A DNA stretch of 64,000 bases from Octadecabacter dasysiphoniae (GTDB taxonomy: Bacteria; Pseudomonadota; Alphaproteobacteria; Rhodobacterales; Rhodobacteraceae). How positions within the stretch are numbered: the stretch's first letter is position 1; every line of letters starts with the position of its first letter. The notes under the pieces are model-generated. The model had not been told where the DNA came from and ran no database searches. It worked only from the letters and a program-made list of their open reading frames with translations. Made by a program: the position numbers and the translations under genes. Shown piece after piece: positions 29,587 through 38,208 of the stretch. The stretch covers positions 124,001 through 188,000 of the forward strand of contig NZ_JAKGAQ010000004.1 in the NCBI RefSeq assembly GCF_021532615.1, in the 5' to 3' direction.

Positions 29587-30353
29587 GCAAACGGATCGGT
29601 CGGATACCCGACATGTGCCAAATACAAACCTTGCGGCGGGCACACGGGCCCACACGCTGCACGGTCCCTGGCCTCAAGCGCTGTTGTCACGTCGTCGGGT
29701 GACCATGCGCCTGCGCCGACCCGTTCTAACGTGCCGACAAAACTGCGCACTTGGTTGTGCAGAAAGGATCGCGCGCGGACGTGAAACCGGAATTCTTGCG
29801 CGCCATCGGCCCGATCAACGGTCTCAACGCGCAGTTCATCCAATGTCCGCAACGGGCTATCAGCCTGACAGATGGATGATCGGAATGTCGTGAAATCATG
29901 CCGCCCTAACAATCTGTCCGCGCCTGCCTGCATCGCATCACCGTCCAGCATCTGGCTGATTTGCCATACTTTTCCAGCCTCAAGAACCAGAGGCGCACGG
30001 CGTACCACCAATCGAAACAGATAGCGGCGTTCAAGCGCTGAAAACCGCGCGTGCCAGTCGTCAGCGACTTGCGCACAGGCCACCACCGCCACCGGTGCAG
30101 GTTTAAGGTGAAAATTCAACGCCTCAGACAGGCGGAACGGATTCCACGTTTTGTCCATGTCGCAATGGGCCACTTGCCCCAAACCGTGCACACCGGCGTC
30201 GGTGCGCCCTGCGGCAGCAATAGAATGGTCGCGCCGTTCAAGTTTTGCTAAAGCGGCCTCAATCGCGGCTTGCACGGACGGTACGTCTTTCTGGCGCTGC
30301 CAGCCGCTGAACGGTTTACCGTCGTATTCAATTTTGAGGGCATAGCGGGGCAT
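29583..30353 (-). CDS. truA: tRNA pseudouridine(38-40) synthase TruA
   Basis: 256 residues, the family length. It converts uridines 38-40 of tRNA anticodon stems to pseudouridine. The N-terminal [18 protein letters not shown] and the catalytic motif [14 protein letters not shown] with Asp52 are clear; [17 protein letters not shown] near the C-terminus is the second conserved block. It is transcribed alone, divergent from the ycjX-like gene. Confidence 0.96.
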   Translation of the reverse strand: MPRYALKIEYDGKPFSGWQRQKDVPSVQAAIEAALAKLERRDHSIAAAGRTDAGVHGLGQVAHCDMDKTWNPFRLSEALNFHLKPAPVAVVACAQVADDWHARFSALERRYLFRLVVRRAPLVLEAGKVWQISQMLDGDAMQAGADRLLGRHDFTTFRSSICQADSPLRTLDELRVETVDRADGAQEFRFHVRARSFLHNQVRSFVGTLERVGAGAWSPDDVTTALEARDRAACGPVCPPQGLYLAHVGYPTDPFA

Positions 30354-30452
30354 ATCAGCGGCTTAGGCGGCTGGATCGGCAAAATCAATCCCTACACATC
30401 ACCGCGTCGCGTCCCTATCTTGATGGAATATAAGAATGAAAGGTATTGGGCC

Positions 30453-31868
30453 GTGGTGATCACAACCCTTGCAGACGGGATCACGCGCGGGGTCGAAGCC
30501 GTCACAGATACGATTACCGCGCCGTTTTCTGATCCTGTGATCCGGCTCGGTGTGACGGGGCTCAGCCGTGCGGGCAAGACGGTGTTCATCACGTCGCTTG
30601 TTGCCAACCTGCTGGACCGTGGTCGCATGCCGCAATTTCGCGCCGCCGCGTCGGGCGCAATCCAGACTGCGTATCTGCAACCCCAACCCGATGACACCGT
30701 CCCGCGTTTCGCGTTTGAAGACCACCTTGGCGCGCTGACGGACAAATCGCCCCATTGGCCCCAAGGCACACAGCGCATTTCAGAACTCCGCCTGTCGCTC
30801 AAGGTGCAACCGTCCGGCCTGTTGGGATCGTTTCAAGGCCCGCGCACAGTACATGTGGATATTGTCGATTATCCGGGTGAATGGTTGTTGGATTTGTCGC
30901 TGCTTGATACCGACTTTGCGACATGGTCGGCGCAAGTTCTGGCACGTATGGATGCCCGCCCGAAGGCGGCTGAGTTTGCGCAGGCCTTGGCCGAATGTGA
31001 TCCGTCTGCCGAATTTGAAGAACCACAAGCCCAAGCCTTGGCTGCCGCGTTTACCATCCATCTCAACGCCGCCCGCGAGGCCGGATTTTCCGACTGCACG
31101 CCAGGGCGGTTCCTGTTGCCCGGTGATCTGGAAGGATCGCCCGTGCTGTCCTTTTCGCCTTTGCCGCTTGTGGATCGGCCCGCCCGCAAATCGCTATGGC
31201 GCGAATTTGAACGCCGCTTTGAAAGCTATAAACGCAATGTCGTGCGCCCGTTCTTTCGCGACCATTTTTCAAAGATCGATCGCCAGATTGTGCTGGTCGA
31301 TGTCCTTGGCGCGATCCATTCGGGACCGCGCGCGGTTGAGGACATGCGCCGTGCCATGGCCGATATTCTTGGGGCATTCCGCCCCGGTCGCAACGCATTC
31401 CTAAGCCGTCTGTTCCAAGGGCGACGTATCGATAAAGTGTTGTTTGCGGCCACGAAGGCGGACCATTTGCATCATGAACAACACCCGCAACTGACAGCGA
31501 TCACACAAAGTCTGCTGCGCGATGCCAAAGACCGCGCAGAATTTTCTGGTGCTACAACGCAGGCCATGTCGATAGCCGCGTTGCGCACGACGGTCGAAGA
31601 CACACGTAATCACAATGGCGCGGCTTTGGGCGTTGTGCGGGGGCAGCTTTTGGGCACAGATAAACAGGCCGCGTTCTATCCCGGTGCACTGCCAACTGAC
31701 CCAGCGCATTTGTTGGGGCCCGCGCGGACTGGTGCGGAGAACTGGCTGGATGCAGATTACGAAATCATGAGCTTTGCGCCCGCACCGTTAACGCTGAAAC
31801 CCGGCGACGGACCGCCGCACATACGGCTTGATAAAGTCGCGCAGTTTTTGTTGGGGGACAAGTTATGA
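30453..31868 (+). CDS. YcjX-family (DUF463) P-loop protein
   Basis: About 471 residues. A nucleotide-binding protein with Walker A in GLSRAGKTVFI, followed by DIVDYPGEWLLDL and the KADHLHHEQHP stretch conserved in YcjX. The function is unknown; in enterobacteria it is part of a stress-linked locus with YcjF. The frame has an ATG at 30423, but GAAAGG nine bases before the GTG at 30453 and the family N-terminus (ITTLADGITRGVE) favour the latter. It overlaps the next gene by 4 bases and always travels with it in related genomes. Confidence 0.88.
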   Translation: MVITTLADGITRGVEAVTDTITAPFSDPVIRLGVTGLSRAGKTVFITSLVANLLDRGRMPQFRAAASGAIQTAYLQPQPDDTVPRFAFEDHLGALTDKSPHWPQGTQRISELRLSLKVQPSGLLGSFQGPRTVHVDIVDYPGEWLLDLSLLDTDFATWSAQVLARMDARPKAAEFAQALAECDPSAEFEEPQAQALAAAFTIHLNAAREAGFSDCTPGRFLLPGDLEGSPVLSFSPLPLVDRPARKSLWREFERRFESYKRNVVRPFFRDHFSKIDRQIVLVDVLGAIHSGPRAVEDMRRAMADILGAFRPGRNAFLSRLFQGRRIDKVLFAATKADHLHHEQHPQLTAITQSLLRDAKDRAEFSGATTQAMSIAALRTTVEDTRNHNGAALGVVRGQLLGTDKQAAFYPGALPTDPAHLLGPARTGAENWLDADYEIMSFAPAPLTLKPGDGPPHIRLDKVAQFLLGDKL

Positions 31869-32887
31869 CCAAGCCACCCAAAACCGGCCCTGTGATGTTT
31901 GATCTTGACGGCGCTGATGATCTGACGCCCGCAAACGCGCCCCCTGTGCCAGAACTTGGCCCTGTGCCCACACCTGCGGCAATGCAACGGGTCGCGACCC
32001 TTGCGGCGGCGCGCCCCAACCGGCTGGCCCGCTGGTTCTGGGGGCTTTTGGTGTCGCTTGTCAGCTTTTTCGTTGGTGTGGCGGCGTGGGATTTCGTAAT
32101 GGGCCTGCTTGAACGCGCCCCGATCCTTGGCTGGGTCGCCGTTGGTCTGACGGGGCTGTTTTGCGCGGTTTTGATGTTGATCACTCTGCGAGAACTCGCC
32201 GCGTTTGGCCGTTTGCGCCGTGTTGATCGCATCCAGTCTGGCGCCGCGGATGCCTTGGCGGACGGAAATCTTAGGGCCGCGCGCGCCGTCACCTCCCAAA
32301 TCAGCGCACTTTATCGCAACCGCGATGATACCAGCTGGGGACGTCGCGAATTTAGCGACCGCCAAGGTGACGTTCTTGATGCCGATGCTTTGCTAGGACT
32401 GGCAGAAACCACAATGCTCACCCCGCTAGACGCCCGCGCACGGCTCGAGGTTGAGGCCGCAGCCCGTCAGGTCGCCACTGTGACGGCCATCGTGCCACTG
32501 GCCCTTGCGGATGTGTTTACGGCGTTGACCGCGAACATGCGGATGATCCGCCGCATAGCTGAAATTTACGGTGGGCGGTCTGGCACTCTCGGGTCTTGGC
32601 GGCTGACGCGGCAGGTTTTGTCGCATCTTGTGGCGACGGGCGCGGTTGCTGTGGGCGATGATCTGATCGGGTCGGTTGCGGGTGGTGGGGTGCTGTCCAA
32701 AGTATCGCGCCGCTTTGGCGAAGGCATCATCAACGGTGCACTCACCGCGCGCGTTGGTGTTGCCGCAATGGAGGTTTGCCGCCCGCTGCCTTTCACCGTT
32801 GAAAGCAAACCGTCCGTCACATCGCTTGTCAAACGAAGCCTGACAGGGTTGTTCGGCGGGCTGGGGGGCAAATCCTCGCAGGGCTGA
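31865..32887 (+). CDS. YcjF-like TIGR01620/DUF697 membrane protein
   Basis: 340 residues. A proline-rich N-terminus is followed by two close membrane segments (about residues 57-110: RWFWGLLVSLVSFFVGVAAW and the stretch around GLTGLFCAVLMLI) and a C-terminal DUF697-like helical region (VGDDLIGSVAGGGVLSKVS). It is coupled to the ycjX-like gene by a 4-base overlap. Role unknown. Downstream of it the locus appears rearranged. Confidence 0.88.
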   Translation: MTKPPKTGPVMFDLDGADDLTPANAPPVPELGPVPTPAAMQRVATLAAARPNRLARWFWGLLVSLVSFFVGVAAWDFVMGLLERAPILGWVAVGLTGLFCAVLMLITLRELAAFGRLRRVDRIQSGAADALADGNLRAARAVTSQISALYRNRDDTSWGRREFSDRQGDVLDADALLGLAETTMLTPLDARARLEVEAAARQVATVTAIVPLALADVFTALTANMRMIRRIAEIYGGRSGTLGSWRLTRQVLSHLVATGAVAVGDDLIGSVAGGGVLSKVSRRFGEGIINGALTARVGVAAMEVCRPLPFTVESKPSVTSLVKRSLTGLFGGLGGKSSQG

Positions 32888-32914
32888 TCAAAGCGTCGGT
32901 GGCGTCCGATAGGC

Positions 32915-33067
32915 TTACGTCTGATCCGCCAGATACGTGACCAGAATGTCCAATGCGGCCTGCAGATCGGTTTTGTGGATCATCTCAGTCACCGTGTGAA
33001 TATAGCGCGTGCCGACAACGATCCCGACGGCCCGCGCACCCGCGGCCGCCAGAATCGTGCGGTTAAC
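32915..33067 (-). pseudogene. C-terminal remnant of an M42-family metallopeptidase gene
   Basis: The minus strand reads an uninterrupted tail of about 50 residues ending in a TAA stop, including GTRYIHTVTEMIHKTDL, the final conserved block of M42 (TET/FrvX-like) aminopeptidases. An intact gene would extend some 300 codons further to the right, but similarity is lost at about 33068 and the frame meets a stop soon after (about 33131). No start or upstream metal-binding motifs exist nearby. I read it as the 3' stump of a gene cut by deletion or insertion. Confidence 0.75.
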
Positions 33068-33390
33068 GCGGCGGCTTGGTTGGTTTCGGCCAAGGGTTTG
33101 GTGCTGGTCTAGGCTTTGGACTCTCAGTTATCGGCCCCGGTCGCCTGTCGATTGGGTCTGGTGGGCGTGCCATCAACTACTGCTCGGTTTTGGTGGCTGC
33201 GGCGACGGAATTGGTCGCGGCGCATCATTTATGTCTTTTTCTATGGGTTCTGGGCGTCGGGCCATTTGGTAGGTTACTCACTTACTTGGCTTAGGTTTTT
33301 CCGTCTCGGATGGCATCTCAGCATCTCCACGACGAATTGGTTGGGGTCTCTTTACCATAACTATATCCTCAAAAAAAAGAGAGAGATTCG
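33068..33390. other. Scar region without a credible gene
   Basis: Between the M42 remnant and the orphan gene. The first part is Gly/Phe-rich when read on the plus strand (33076-33294); this looks like low-complexity or decayed sequence rather than a gene, as there is no good start or ribosome site. Toward 33300 the composition becomes AT-richer, with an A8 run and AGAGAGAG just before the next ATG. Confidence 0.5.
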
Positions 33391-33924
33391 ATGTCACAAA
33401 ATCGTAGCAGATTGATTAAGGAAGCATATCGTTTGTCAGAGCTTTCGCTTCATTGGCAATTTACTGCGGCTATCGCCGCTGATCAGAGAGCCATGAGGCT
33501 TGCTGGAATGTATGTTGCTGTTGCCGCTTTATTATTGGCCGTCCCGAATGAAGGGGACACAAAAGGAATGTTTTTTCTGGCTGCTGCTGGTTTGGCTTGT
33601 GCCGCGTGCTTGGCGGTAATGTCCGCTCTTCCTCAACTATTCCACGCACCTGGTGGCTCATCTTCTATCTTGGAGGAAGATATTGAAGAAGATAAATCTG
33701 AGGATGAGATATTAATCGAATTGTCGAAATACAATGATCAACACATCAAACTAAATGGAAAGAAACGAAAGTCATCGAACTATCGGATGAAGTGTTCATT
33801 CGTGATGGCAGGCTTCAGTTTATTTGTTATGTTGATAGGCCAAGTTGTGGATGTTGGAGATGGCGGATGGGATTCTGCATTTCGGGCTGTATTAACTCAG
33901 CTCGCTTCTACGCCTTATCGGTAG
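33391..33924 (+). CDS. Orphan membrane protein of unknown function
   Basis: 177 residues. A helical N-terminus (LIKEAYRLSELSLHWQFTAA) leads into ADQRAMRLAGMYVAVAALLL, then two membrane segments (about residues 37-52 and 60-80), an acidic linker (LEEDIEEDKSEDEI) and a third hydrophobic segment (about 136-152). The layout, with an Asp-x-Arg/Lys-Ala motif before the first segment, recalls SLATT/PycTM-type effector membrane domains of CBASS/Pycsar defence, but no cyclase neighbour is present, so this is only a suggestion. Codon use is AT-richer than the flanking genes and it lies beside a broken gene, both signs of transfer. Confidence 0.7.
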   Translation: MSQNRSRLIKEAYRLSELSLHWQFTAAIAADQRAMRLAGMYVAVAALLLAVPNEGDTKGMFFLAAAGLACAACLAVMSALPQLFHAPGGSSSILEEDIEEDKSEDEILIELSKYNDQHIKLNGKKRKSSNYRMKCSFVMAGFSLFVMLIGQVVDVGDGGWDSAFRAVLTQLASTPYR

Positions 33925-34230
33925 ATTAAATTTCGTAGATGTTATGCCGATGTAATTAACGGGACATTCATCGTTGTGCTTACTTGTCGATTAGCCCCCC
34001 GACTTAGGCATGCAGGCTGACCAAAGGTTAACAACGGACTGAAATTTTGCGGTTATCCCCCGCTTTTTGCCCCTGCAAACCCCTTATCCCCAAGAAAGTG
34101 CTTTACACAGAGGGGGTCAAACCCCCACCATATCTAGTAAGGAGCGCGGCAATGTACCCGCTCCCTTGAGCAGGACACCAGATTTCGCCTCTGCCACGGC
34201 GACGCTGATTGGACAGGAGGGTTCACGCCC
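33925..34230. other. Intergenic region with two hairpins before the ybjN-like gene
   Basis: No gene seen. Two inverted repeats lie in a row: GGGGG-TCAAA-CCCCC (34112-34126) and GGAGCG...CGCTCC (34141-34146 with 34159-34164). They may form a leader RNA structure for the gene starting at 34231, whose AGGAGG ribosome site is at 34215-34220. Neither hairpin has a T-run, so termination is unlikely. Confidence 0.45.
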
Positions 34231-34734
34231 ATGGCACTCACCGAACACTTTGACTCCGGCGACGATCTACATCCGATCGACCTCGTCGAACATATCGCAG
34301 AACACCACGACTGGGCCTTTGATCGTATCCACGATGATCAGATTGCCTTCCAGATCGAAGGGCAGTGGCGCACCTACGCGATTACGCTTGCGTGGTCTGC
34401 GTACGATCAAACCCTGCGTTTGATCTGCACATTTGAAATGGAACCGCCCGAAGATCGCATGGCCGCCCTATATGAATGCCTGAACCGCACGAACGATATG
34501 TGCTGGGCTGGTGCGTTCACATATTGGGCCGAACAAAAGCTGATGGTCTATCGCTACGGTCTGGTTTTGGCCGGTGAACAGGTCGCTAGCCCCGAACAGA
34601 TTGACACAATGATCAACGCCGCAGTGTTAAGCGCGGAACGTTTTTATCCCGCATTTCAGCTGGTCACATGGGCCGAACGCACGCCAGAAGACGCCTTGCA
34701 GGTCGCGATCACGGAAGCCTACGGGCGCGCCTGA
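34231..34734 (+). CDS. YbjN-domain protein
   Basis: 167 residues with an excellent AGGAGG ribosome site. The pattern (LVEHIAEHHDWAFDRIHDDQ, then AITLAWSAYDQTLRLICTF and a C-terminal helical part with YPAFQLVTWAERTPEDAL) fits the YbjN family, soluble proteins related to type III secretion chaperone folds. The family is linked to stress and motility regulation in enterobacteria; the alphaproteobacterial role is unknown. It precedes proC by 72 bases containing a hairpin. Confidence 0.8.
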   Translation: MALTEHFDSGDDLHPIDLVEHIAEHHDWAFDRIHDDQIAFQIEGQWRTYAITLAWSAYDQTLRLICTFEMEPPEDRMAALYECLNRTNDMCWAGAFTYWAEQKLMVYRYGLVLAGEQVASPEQIDTMINAAVLSAERFYPAFQLVTWAERTPEDALQVAITEAYGRA

Positions 34735-34763
34735 TCCACACTGCGACTACGGCTTGAACCCTT

Positions 34764-34795
34764 GATCCTTGCGCCCTAACGTTGGCGCAAAGATC
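34764..34795 (+). promoter_or_regulatory. Stem-loop in the proC leader
   Basis: GATC-C-TTGCGCC pairs with GGCGCAA-A-GATC (34764-34775 with 34784-34795), one internal mismatch and an 8-base loop. It ends just before the GAGGG ribosome site of proC (34796-34800), so folding could affect proC translation or end the ybjN transcript. Confidence 0.5.
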
Positions 34796-34806
34796 GAGGG
34801 TTTTTC

Positions 34807-35619
34807 ATGTCTATGACAGAAATCGAGGCACGCGGCATGGTCTTGCTGGGCTGCGGTAAAATGGGGTCGGCGATGCTTGCCGGTTGGCTGGACGGCGGAT
34901 TGCCTGCGGCGACCATCTGGGTTCTTGATCCGCACCCATCCGACTGGTTGCTGTCTACGGGCGTACATGTGAACGCGGGCTTGCCCGATGCGCCTGCGGT
35001 CGCTTTGGTTGCGGTGAAACCCCAAATGATGGGGGACGCATTGCCAAGCATGAAGGCGCTGGGCAATGGCGATACCGTGTTTTTGTCTGTCGCCGCAGGC
35101 ACGCCTATCACGTCATTTGAAACCGCGTTGGGCGCGCAAAGCCCGGTCATTCGCGCGATGCCAAATACGCCCGCCGCCATCGGACGCGGGATCACGGCGA
35201 TTGTCGGTAATGCCCATGCAACGCACGCACATCTGGACATGGCGCAGACCTTGCTTAAGGCCGTGGGGCAGGTCGTTCGCCTTGATGACGAAGGCCAAAT
35301 GGATGCGGTCACTGCCGTATCTGGGTCTGGCCCCGCCTATGTGTTCCATTTGATTGAAACGCTTGCGGCAGCAGGCGTGGCCGAAGGATTACCCGCCGAT
35401 TTGGCAATGAAATTGGCCAAGGCCACGGTGGGCGGCGCCGGGCAATTGGCCGAAGACGCGCCCGAAGACCCCGCGCAATTGCGCATCAACGTGACGTCGC
35501 CAAACGGAACAACGCAAGCCGCGCTTGAGGTGTTGATGAATGAGGGCGATGGATTTCCGGCGCTCCTGAAACGCGCTGTAAAAGCCGCCGCCGACAGATC
35601 ACGAGAGTTGGGAAAATGA
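34807..35619 (+). CDS. proC: Pyrroline-5-carboxylate reductase
   Basis: 270 residues. It catalyses the last step of proline synthesis, reducing pyrroline-5-carboxylate with NAD(P)H. The N-terminal Rossmann motif VLLGCGKMGSAML, the RAMPNTPAAIGRGIT block and the signature around AVSGSGPAYVF and VTSPNGTTQAALEVL are all present. It overlaps the tRNA-binding protein gene by 4 bases. Confidence 0.96.
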   Translation: MSMTEIEARGMVLLGCGKMGSAMLAGWLDGGLPAATIWVLDPHPSDWLLSTGVHVNAGLPDAPAVALVAVKPQMMGDALPSMKALGNGDTVFLSVAAGTPITSFETALGAQSPVIRAMPNTPAAIGRGITAIVGNAHATHAHLDMAQTLLKAVGQVVRLDDEGQMDAVTAVSGSGPAYVFHLIETLAAAGVAEGLPADLAMKLAKATVGGAGQLAEDAPEDPAQLRINVTSPNGTTQAALEVLMNEGDGFPALLKRAVKAAADRSRELGK

Positions 35620-35951
35620 GCGACATTACCTTTGATGATTTCATGAAAGTCGACATTCGTGTTGGTCGTGTCATCCGCGCTGAACCCTACCCGGAGGCGC
35701 GCAAGCCCGCGATCAAGATGTGGGTCGATTTCGGGCCCGAGATCGGCGAGAGGAAAACATCCGCCCAGATCACGGATCACTACACGCCGGACGCGCTGAT
35801 CGGGCGGCAGATCATGGGAGTGGTCAATTTTCCGCCCCGCCAGATCGGCAAATTCATGTCCGAGGTGCTGGTGCTTGGTGCCTATGATGCGACAGGTGTT
35901 GTGCTGATCGCCCCAGACAAAGAAGTCCCCCTCGGAGAACGTTTATGTTGA
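35616..35951 (+). CDS. csaA: tRNA-binding (EMAP/CsaA-type) protein
   Basis: 111 residues forming a single OB-fold of the tRNA_bind family. The signature DDFMKVDIRVGRVI at the start and FPPRQIGKFMSEVLVLG near the end match CsaA, a dimeric protein described in Bacillus with chaperone-like and tRNA-binding properties. It overlaps proC by 4 bases and the next dehydrogenase gene by 7 bases, so the three are one transcript. Confidence 0.88.
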   Translation: MSDITFDDFMKVDIRVGRVIRAEPYPEARKPAIKMWVDFGPEIGERKTSAQITDHYTPDALIGRQIMGVVNFPPRQIGKFMSEVLVLGAYDATGVVLIAPDKEVPLGERLC

Positions 35952-36892
35952 AACTACTGATCACCCGCCCCATTGCAGCCCCTGTTCTGGATCAGGCGCG
36001 CGCCGCCTTTGACGTCACCCTGCATGAGGGCGAAGAGATGTCGGTGACCGAGGCCGCTGCCGCACTTGCGACATATGACGCGATCTTGCCCACGCTTGGC
36101 GATGCTTTTGGCGCTGCGGCGTTCATTGGTGACATCCGTTGTAAGATGATCGGAAATTTTGGCGTGGGCTATAACCACATCGACGTAGACGCCGCGGCCA
36201 AGGCGGGTGTCGCGGTATCAAACACGCCGGATGTTCTGACCGACGCGACGGCAGATATTGCCCTGACGTTGCTGTTGGCCACAGCGCGGCGCGCAGGCGA
36301 GGGGGAACGCATGGTGCGGTCTGGCGCGTGGGGCGGTTTTGATGTCAAAGGGCTGCTTGGCACCCATGTGACAGGCAAAACCTTGGGGGTGGTCGGCATG
36401 GGCCGCATAGGGCAGGCGATTGCCGCGCGGTGCCATTACGGGTTTGGCATGGACGTCCTGTTCCACAATCGATCCCCCAAAGTCACGCAGGTGCCCGCCA
36501 CGCAACTGGCAGGATTGCACGAGGTCATGGCCGCCGCTGATTTTGTCATTGTGGCCACACCGGGCGGGGCAGGGACCACCAAATTGATTGATACGGCTGC
36601 ATTAGCGGCGATGAAGCCTTCAGGCATTTTCATCAACATTTCACGCGGTGAGGTCGTGGATGAAACCGCCTTGATCGATGCGCTTGAGGCGGGTCAGATC
36701 GCAGGTGCCGGTTTGGACGTTTATGAAAATGAACCCCACGTGCCGCAGCGCCTGATTGGGTTGGACAACTGCGTTTTACTGCCCCACCTTGGGTCTGCCA
36801 CGGCGGAAACCCGTCAGGCGATGGGGCAAATGGCGCTTGATAATATCATCGCTTGGGCAAACGGGGATGTGCCGCCGCAAAAGGTGAACTAA
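35945..36892 (+). CDS. D-isomer-specific 2-hydroxyacid dehydrogenase (glyoxylate/hydroxypyruvate reductase type)
   Basis: 315 residues. The NAD(P)-binding motif GVVGMGRIGQAIA and the catalytic set are visible: Arg in ISRGEVVDETAL, Glu in GAGLDVYENEP, His in LLPHLGSAT. NYNHID-like GVGYNHIDVDAA precedes the nucleotide domain. It likely reduces glyoxylate or hydroxypyruvate to the D-hydroxyacid, but substrate choice in this family is not readable from sequence. It ends convergently with the following minus-strand gene, overlapping by 4 bases. Confidence 0.92.
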   Translation: MLKLLITRPIAAPVLDQARAAFDVTLHEGEEMSVTEAAAALATYDAILPTLGDAFGAAAFIGDIRCKMIGNFGVGYNHIDVDAAAKAGVAVSNTPDVLTDATADIALTLLLATARRAGEGERMVRSGAWGGFDVKGLLGTHVTGKTLGVVGMGRIGQAIAARCHYGFGMDVLFHNRSPKVTQVPATQLAGLHEVMAAADFVIVATPGGAGTTKLIDTAALAAMKPSGIFINISRGEVVDETALIDALEAGQIAGAGLDVYENEPHVPQRLIGLDNCVLLPHLGSATAETRQAMGQMALDNIIAWANGDVPPQKVN

Positions 36893-37311
36893 GGGCAGGT
36901 TGTTCCTGTTCCGCTGGCAGACTCCCACGGCACGGCGCACCCGCGGCGATCGAACCCGAAATATTCGGCGTTCTCATCAACGGTCGACATGAATTGGCCG
37001 GGCATGATTTTGACGCCGATCCAATCTGTCAGGCCTGTGGGGCGGTGGCACCACGACAGGTCGCGCTCCAAATCCCATGTCACAAAGTCGCGCACCTGTG
37101 CGGCTGCGCGGATTGTATCAGCGGTCAAGCATTCGGTGCCCTCAAGGCTTTGCAGGAATTCGGCACGCGCCTCCCAATGGGCATCTGAACTGACGTTTGA
37201 AAAATTCAGGCCAATGTCGATAAAACCCCAGTGGATTAGGGCGAGGAAGCCCAAAAAGGCGGCTGTCGGAACGGCCACAAGGGCCAGTAAAACCTTAGAC
37301 CAGCGTGGCAT
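36889..37311 (-). CDS. Small membrane-anchored protein of unknown function
   Basis: 140 residues from the ATG at 37311; the frame extends upstream inside tdk with no support. One N-terminal membrane segment (SKVLLALVAVPTAAFLGFLAL) is followed by a periplasmic domain with several Cys (ECL, WCHRP, GCAVPW, GTTCP) that may form disulfides. I do not recognise a family. Its start overlaps the end of tdk by 17 bases, so the two are co-transcribed. Confidence 0.75.
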   Translation of the reverse strand: MPRWSKVLLALVAVPTAAFLGFLALIHWGFIDIGLNFSNVSSDAHWEARAEFLQSLEGTECLTADTIRAAAQVRDFVTWDLERDLSWCHRPTGLTDWIGVKIMPGQFMSTVDENAEYFGFDRRGCAVPWESASGTGTTCP

Positions 37312-37891
37312 CGCCGTCTTCCATCGCGGCGCGCCAATGACGGCGGCATAGGCTGACGTAGGTTTCATTGCCGCCGATTTGGACTTGATTACCACCTGTC
37401 AGCGCGCGGCCTTCAGCGTCTTGGCGCACGACCATGGTGGCCTTTTTGCCGCAATGACAAATCGTGCGGACCTCGCGCATTTCATCTGCGAGCGCGAGTA
37501 ATGTTGCCGACCCGGGGAACAGCTCCCCCCTGAAATCAACGCGCAATCCATAGGCCATCACAGGCACGCCAAGGTCATCGACCGCACGGGCCAATTGCCA
37601 CACTTGATCAGAGCTTAGGAACTGTGCCTCGTCGATGAACACACACGCACAGGGGCCCGTGGCCAAGCGCGCCTTGATCTTGCGGAATAGATCGTCGTTT
37701 AAGGAAAACGTGTCAGCGGCTTCGCCAATTCCGATGCGGCTTGCGATGCGGCCTTCGCCTGCGCGGTTGTCAAATTGCGCGGTCAACAAATAGGTCGCCA
37801 TGCCGCGTTCGGCGTAGTTGTGCGCCGCCTGCAACAGCACCGTCGATTTGCCGGCGTTCATCGTGGAATAGTTGAAATAAAGCTTTGCCAT
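37295..37891 (-). CDS. tdk: Thymidine kinase
   Basis: 198 residues from the ATG at 37891. A type II thymidine kinase that phosphorylates thymidine in nucleotide salvage. Features are the P-loop STMNAGKST, the DEAQFL Walker B equivalent and the zinc-binding residues in ICHCGKKA and SLCRRHW. The open frame extends to 38005, but the extra residues are not part of the family. A strong hairpin lies 17 bases upstream of the start. Confidence 0.95.
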   Translation of the reverse strand: MAKLYFNYSTMNAGKSTVLLQAAHNYAERGMATYLLTAQFDNRAGEGRIASRIGIGEAADTFSLNDDLFRKIKARLATGPCACVFIDEAQFLSSDQVWQLARAVDDLGVPVMAYGLRVDFRGELFPGSATLLALADEMREVRTICHCGKKATMVVRQDAEGRALTGGNQVQIGGNETYVSLCRRHWRAAMEDGDATLV

Positions 37892-37907
37892 ATGTGTGCA
37901 AAATGAA

Positions 37908-37942
37908 CCGCCGCCGAGGGTGTTGCAAGACCTCAGCGGCGG
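37908..37942 (-). promoter_or_regulatory. Hairpin in the tdk leader
   Basis: CCGCCGC-C-GAGG pairs with CCTC-A-GCGGCGG (37908-37919 with 37931-37942), 11 paired bases around one mismatch with an 11-base loop. On the minus strand it ends 17 bases before the tdk ATG and is followed by TTCATTTTG. It could attenuate or stabilise tdk mRNA. Confidence 0.5.
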
Positions 37943-38104
37943 CATTTTGACGTTTCGGCCGTGAGTGGCGGACGCAAACAATGCCCTTCCGAAACAGCGG
38001 GCCAAGGGGGCAGGAATTCAGACAGCGGACCATCTGACCTTGGATGGGGTCCGTTCCCCTTGACCCTACGGCGTTGGGGACGCCGATGTCTTTCGTGATA
38101 TGGT

Positions 38105-38132
38105 CTTTCAAACCTCACGCTCTCGCTATAAC
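38105..38132 (+). promoter_or_regulatory. Possible promoter for the 38209 gene
   Basis: CTTTCA (38105-38110) and TATAAC (38127-38132) are spaced by 16 bases. The -10 is good, the -35 weak. The rest of the 317-base gap from tdk holds a CGGCGT/ACGCCG hairpin (38069-38085) and no gene that I can support. Confidence 0.35.
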
Positions 38133-38208
38133 TGTCAGGTATGGATGGGGTGGTTCATGGGAAAAGATTGGGGTCATTCCCCTCACCACCACTTTAGGGG
38201 ACGAAGAT

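Noticed and set aside
33076..33294. 72-codon frame with a DoxX-like GPGRLSIGSG stretch
   Set aside because: TTG start without ribosome site, Gly/Phe low-complexity composition; too little similarity to call a DoxX remnant.
38044..38208. N-terminal extension of the 38209 gene
   Set aside because: No ribosome site at 38044; the putative promoter (38105-38132) lies inside it and AGGGGA precedes 38209.
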